A stretch of 10,136 nt of DNA from the NCBI GenBank assembly GCA_000697455.1, contig JNET01029689.1:1-10136 (forward strand), in the 5' to 3' direction. Below, in pieces: positions 9,052-10,136 of this stretch (the stretch's first letter is position 1; every line of letters begins with the position of its first letter). The notes under the pieces are model-generated. The model did not search any database. It saw only the letters and a list, made by a program, of their open reading frames with translations, and had not been told where the DNA came from. The DNA comes from Basidiobolus heterosporus B8920. Its lineage: Eukaryota > Basidiobolomycota > Basidiobolomycetes > Basidiobolales > Basidiobolaceae. The translations under genes were made by a program, and so were the position numbers.

Positions 9052-9076
9052 ATATCACTAGCGCATATCACTAGCG
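9052..9076 (+). repeat. 12-bp direct repeat
   Basis: ATATCACTAGCG occurs at 9052-9063 and again at 9065-9076, with one base between. Two identical copies this close may be a paired binding site or simple duplication. It lies just after the inverted repeat and before the small frame at 9089. Confidence 0.75.
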
Positions 9077-9274
9077 GGCCAGTCACAAATGAACATATCT
9101 CTACCTATGAGTGAAATCTTCATCCGGTCTTCACATGAAATTCATTTAAGGACATTTGCGACGTTCGTCATAGTTGTCGGCTTTTTTGGATTCTTGAGCA
9201 AGTATATATTTGCACCGGAGTCCCACATTATTCATCAAACAAGTTCCTTGTACTTTCTAAGCCACAAGCATCCT

Positions 9275-9283
9275 TATATATAG
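9275..9283 (+). promoter_or_regulatory. Proximal TATA box of the caleosin gene
   Basis: TATATATAG lies 37-45 bp before the caleosin ATG at 9320. The crystallin-like gene has the same layout (TATATATA, 39-48 bp before its ATG). The arrangement supports this ATG and implies a very short leader. Confidence 0.55.
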
Positions 9284-9319
9284 ACTTCCCGTGAACGTAT
9301 CTCCTTTAATTAAGCTATC

Positions 9320-10136
9320 ATGGACATTTCAGAAAATCAAGGTAAAGTACCGAATAGTTTCGTTTGTGTTCCAGTTTGGGAAACTAAACAGACTGTAAAT
9401 TTAGGTTACGACTCGTCTGACGCGGTCAAGAAAGATCAAAGTCAGTCCGCATTGCGCAAGCACGTTGAATTCTTTGATCGAGATGGAGATGGCATCATCG
9501 CACCATGGGACACTTTCTTTGGTATGACTCGCTCGTTTAGAGAACTAACTTCGAATCATCATCCTTACACTAACCTTTCAAAAGCCATCAGATCATTAGG
9601 CTCGAACTTAATTGTGACCGCTATCAGCACCATCGTACTACATGTACTGTTCAGCTGGGTAACTCAAGACGGCTGGTTACCTAGCCCCTTCTTTTATATC
9701 TACGTGAACAATATTAAGAGAGGAAAGTATGGCTCAGACTCAGGCGTTTATGATGAAGAAGGCCGCCTTGTTAAGAGCAAATTCGAAGAAATCTTTCAAA
9801 AATTTGATAGCGAAAAGAAAGGGGCACTCACATTAAGCCAATGTTACCAATTGACTGAGTCCTCTCGTCGCATGTTTGATCCAGTTGGATGGTAAACTAG
9901 AAGCCTAAATTCTCCTCGGGATTTCTACTCATTTGATTTTCATTATTAGGGTTGTGGCCAAGATCAAGTTTGGGTTGCTCTGGTTGATCGCATCTCGTAA
10001 CGGCCTTGTCACCCGGGAGACTTTGGAGAGCATGTATGATGGTACACTCTTTGAAAAGATGGCAGCTGGCGATGCCAGACCTAGTTATGCTGAAATCACA
10101 CGTAGCTATGGACCACAAGAGACAGGCCAGGACCGC
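9320..10136 (+). CDS. Caleosin (lipid-droplet EF-hand protein/peroxygenase family), 3' partial
   Basis: Exons are 9320-9521, 9585-9891 and 9950-10136 (runs off the window), giving 232 codons so far. Intron 1 (63 bp) has GTATGA, a CACTAAC branch-like motif and AAG; intron 2 (58 bp) has GTAAAC and TTATTAG. Spliced joins read TFFAIRSLGSN and DPVGWVVAKIKFG, both matching the caleosin layout. Residues 44-64 hold the signature LRKHVEFFDRDGDGIIAPWD, with EF-hand loop Asp53-Asp64 and the first conserved heme-ligand His (48). Residues 75-93 form the membrane segment, followed by a partial proline knot (WLPSPFF, 98-104), then YGSDSGVYDEEGR. The C-terminal part has LTESSRRMFDPVGW and ESMYDGTLFEKMA. Caleosins anchor in lipid droplets; many oxidise fatty acids using hydroperoxides. 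The second heme-ligand His (KHGSD in AtCLO1) is Tyr116 here, so peroxygenase activity is doubtful. Only a short tail should be missing. Confidence 0.93.

Larger units (their letters stand above)
8449..9319. other. Divergent intergenic region between ankyrin and caleosin genes
   Basis: This region separates two genes transcribed away from each other and should hold both promoters. It carries TTAGGG motifs at 8540, 8943 and 9003, a CRE-like TGACGTA (8988-8994), a 9-bp minisatellite, an inverted repeat and two TATA boxes towards caleosin. A minus-strand open frame at 8932-8699 (77 codons) includes the minisatellite as SPT repeats. Its composition is otherwise unremarkable and I do not call it a gene. 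A plus-strand frame at 9089-9283 has a hydrophobic stretch (TFATFVIVVGFFGFL) and could be an upstream ORF of caleosin. Confidence 0.5.

Noticed and set aside
9897-10118. Minus-strand open frame of 73 codons
   Set aside because: It is antisense to caleosin intron 2 and exon 3, which encode conserved caleosin C-terminal residues.
1-10136. True telomere or subtelomeric array
   Set aside because: TTAGGG motifs appear at most twice in tandem and are dispersed; no long array is present.
1-10136. tRNA, rRNA or CRISPR array
   Set aside because: I saw no B-box-like GGTTCGAATCC sequence with a cloverleaf, no rRNA-like stretch and no regularly spaced repeats with unique spacers.

Overview
The window looks like nuclear DNA of a filamentous fungus, probably an early-diverging (Mucoromycota-type) one. 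Three genes have short introns of 57-63 bp with fungal-style splice sites. They encode a fungal-type caleosin, an ankyrin protein of a kind I recall from fungi, and a beta/gamma-crystallin-fold protein. TTAGGG-type motifs are scattered through the gene-bearing half. The phylum is an inference; no rRNA or marker gene is present.

The window falls into two compartments. Bases 1 to about 5,119 are AT-rich and gene-poor. By eye they contain only two CpG dinucleotides (3222 and 4320), where well over a hundred would be expected. This block holds an imperfect tandem repeat at its left end, a related copy near 4.56-4.69 kb, and one coding-like fragment on the minus strand. It looks like old repeat DNA that lost its CpGs through methylation-linked or RIP-like mutation. 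From about 5.4 kb CpGs become common and genes appear.

The gene-bearing part runs as follows. (1) A two-exon beta/gamma-crystallin-like gene lies on the plus strand (5869-6556), with a TATA box about 40 bp before its ATG. (2) A decayed tandem copy of its promoter and first codons lies at 6773-6919. (3) A Gly/Asn/Ser-rich reading frame lies on the minus strand (7017-7359). It is split by a telomere-like motif and has no convincing start. (4) A two-exon ankyrin-repeat gene lies on the minus strand (7606-8448). (5) An 870-bp intergenic region carries a 9-bp minisatellite, a perfect inverted repeat and promoter motifs. (6) A caleosin gene lies on the plus strand (9320 to the window end) in at least three exons, with its last codons outside the window. 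The ankyrin and caleosin genes are divergent neighbours.

No shared pathway is evident. Caleosins are lipid-droplet proteins that bind calcium, and some beta/gamma-crystallin domains also bind calcium, but that link is speculative. I saw no tRNA, rRNA, CRISPR array or intact transposon. The strongest unusual signals are the near-total CpG loss with a sharp edge, the degenerate tandem crystallin copy, and a caleosin lacking the second conserved heme-ligand histidine.
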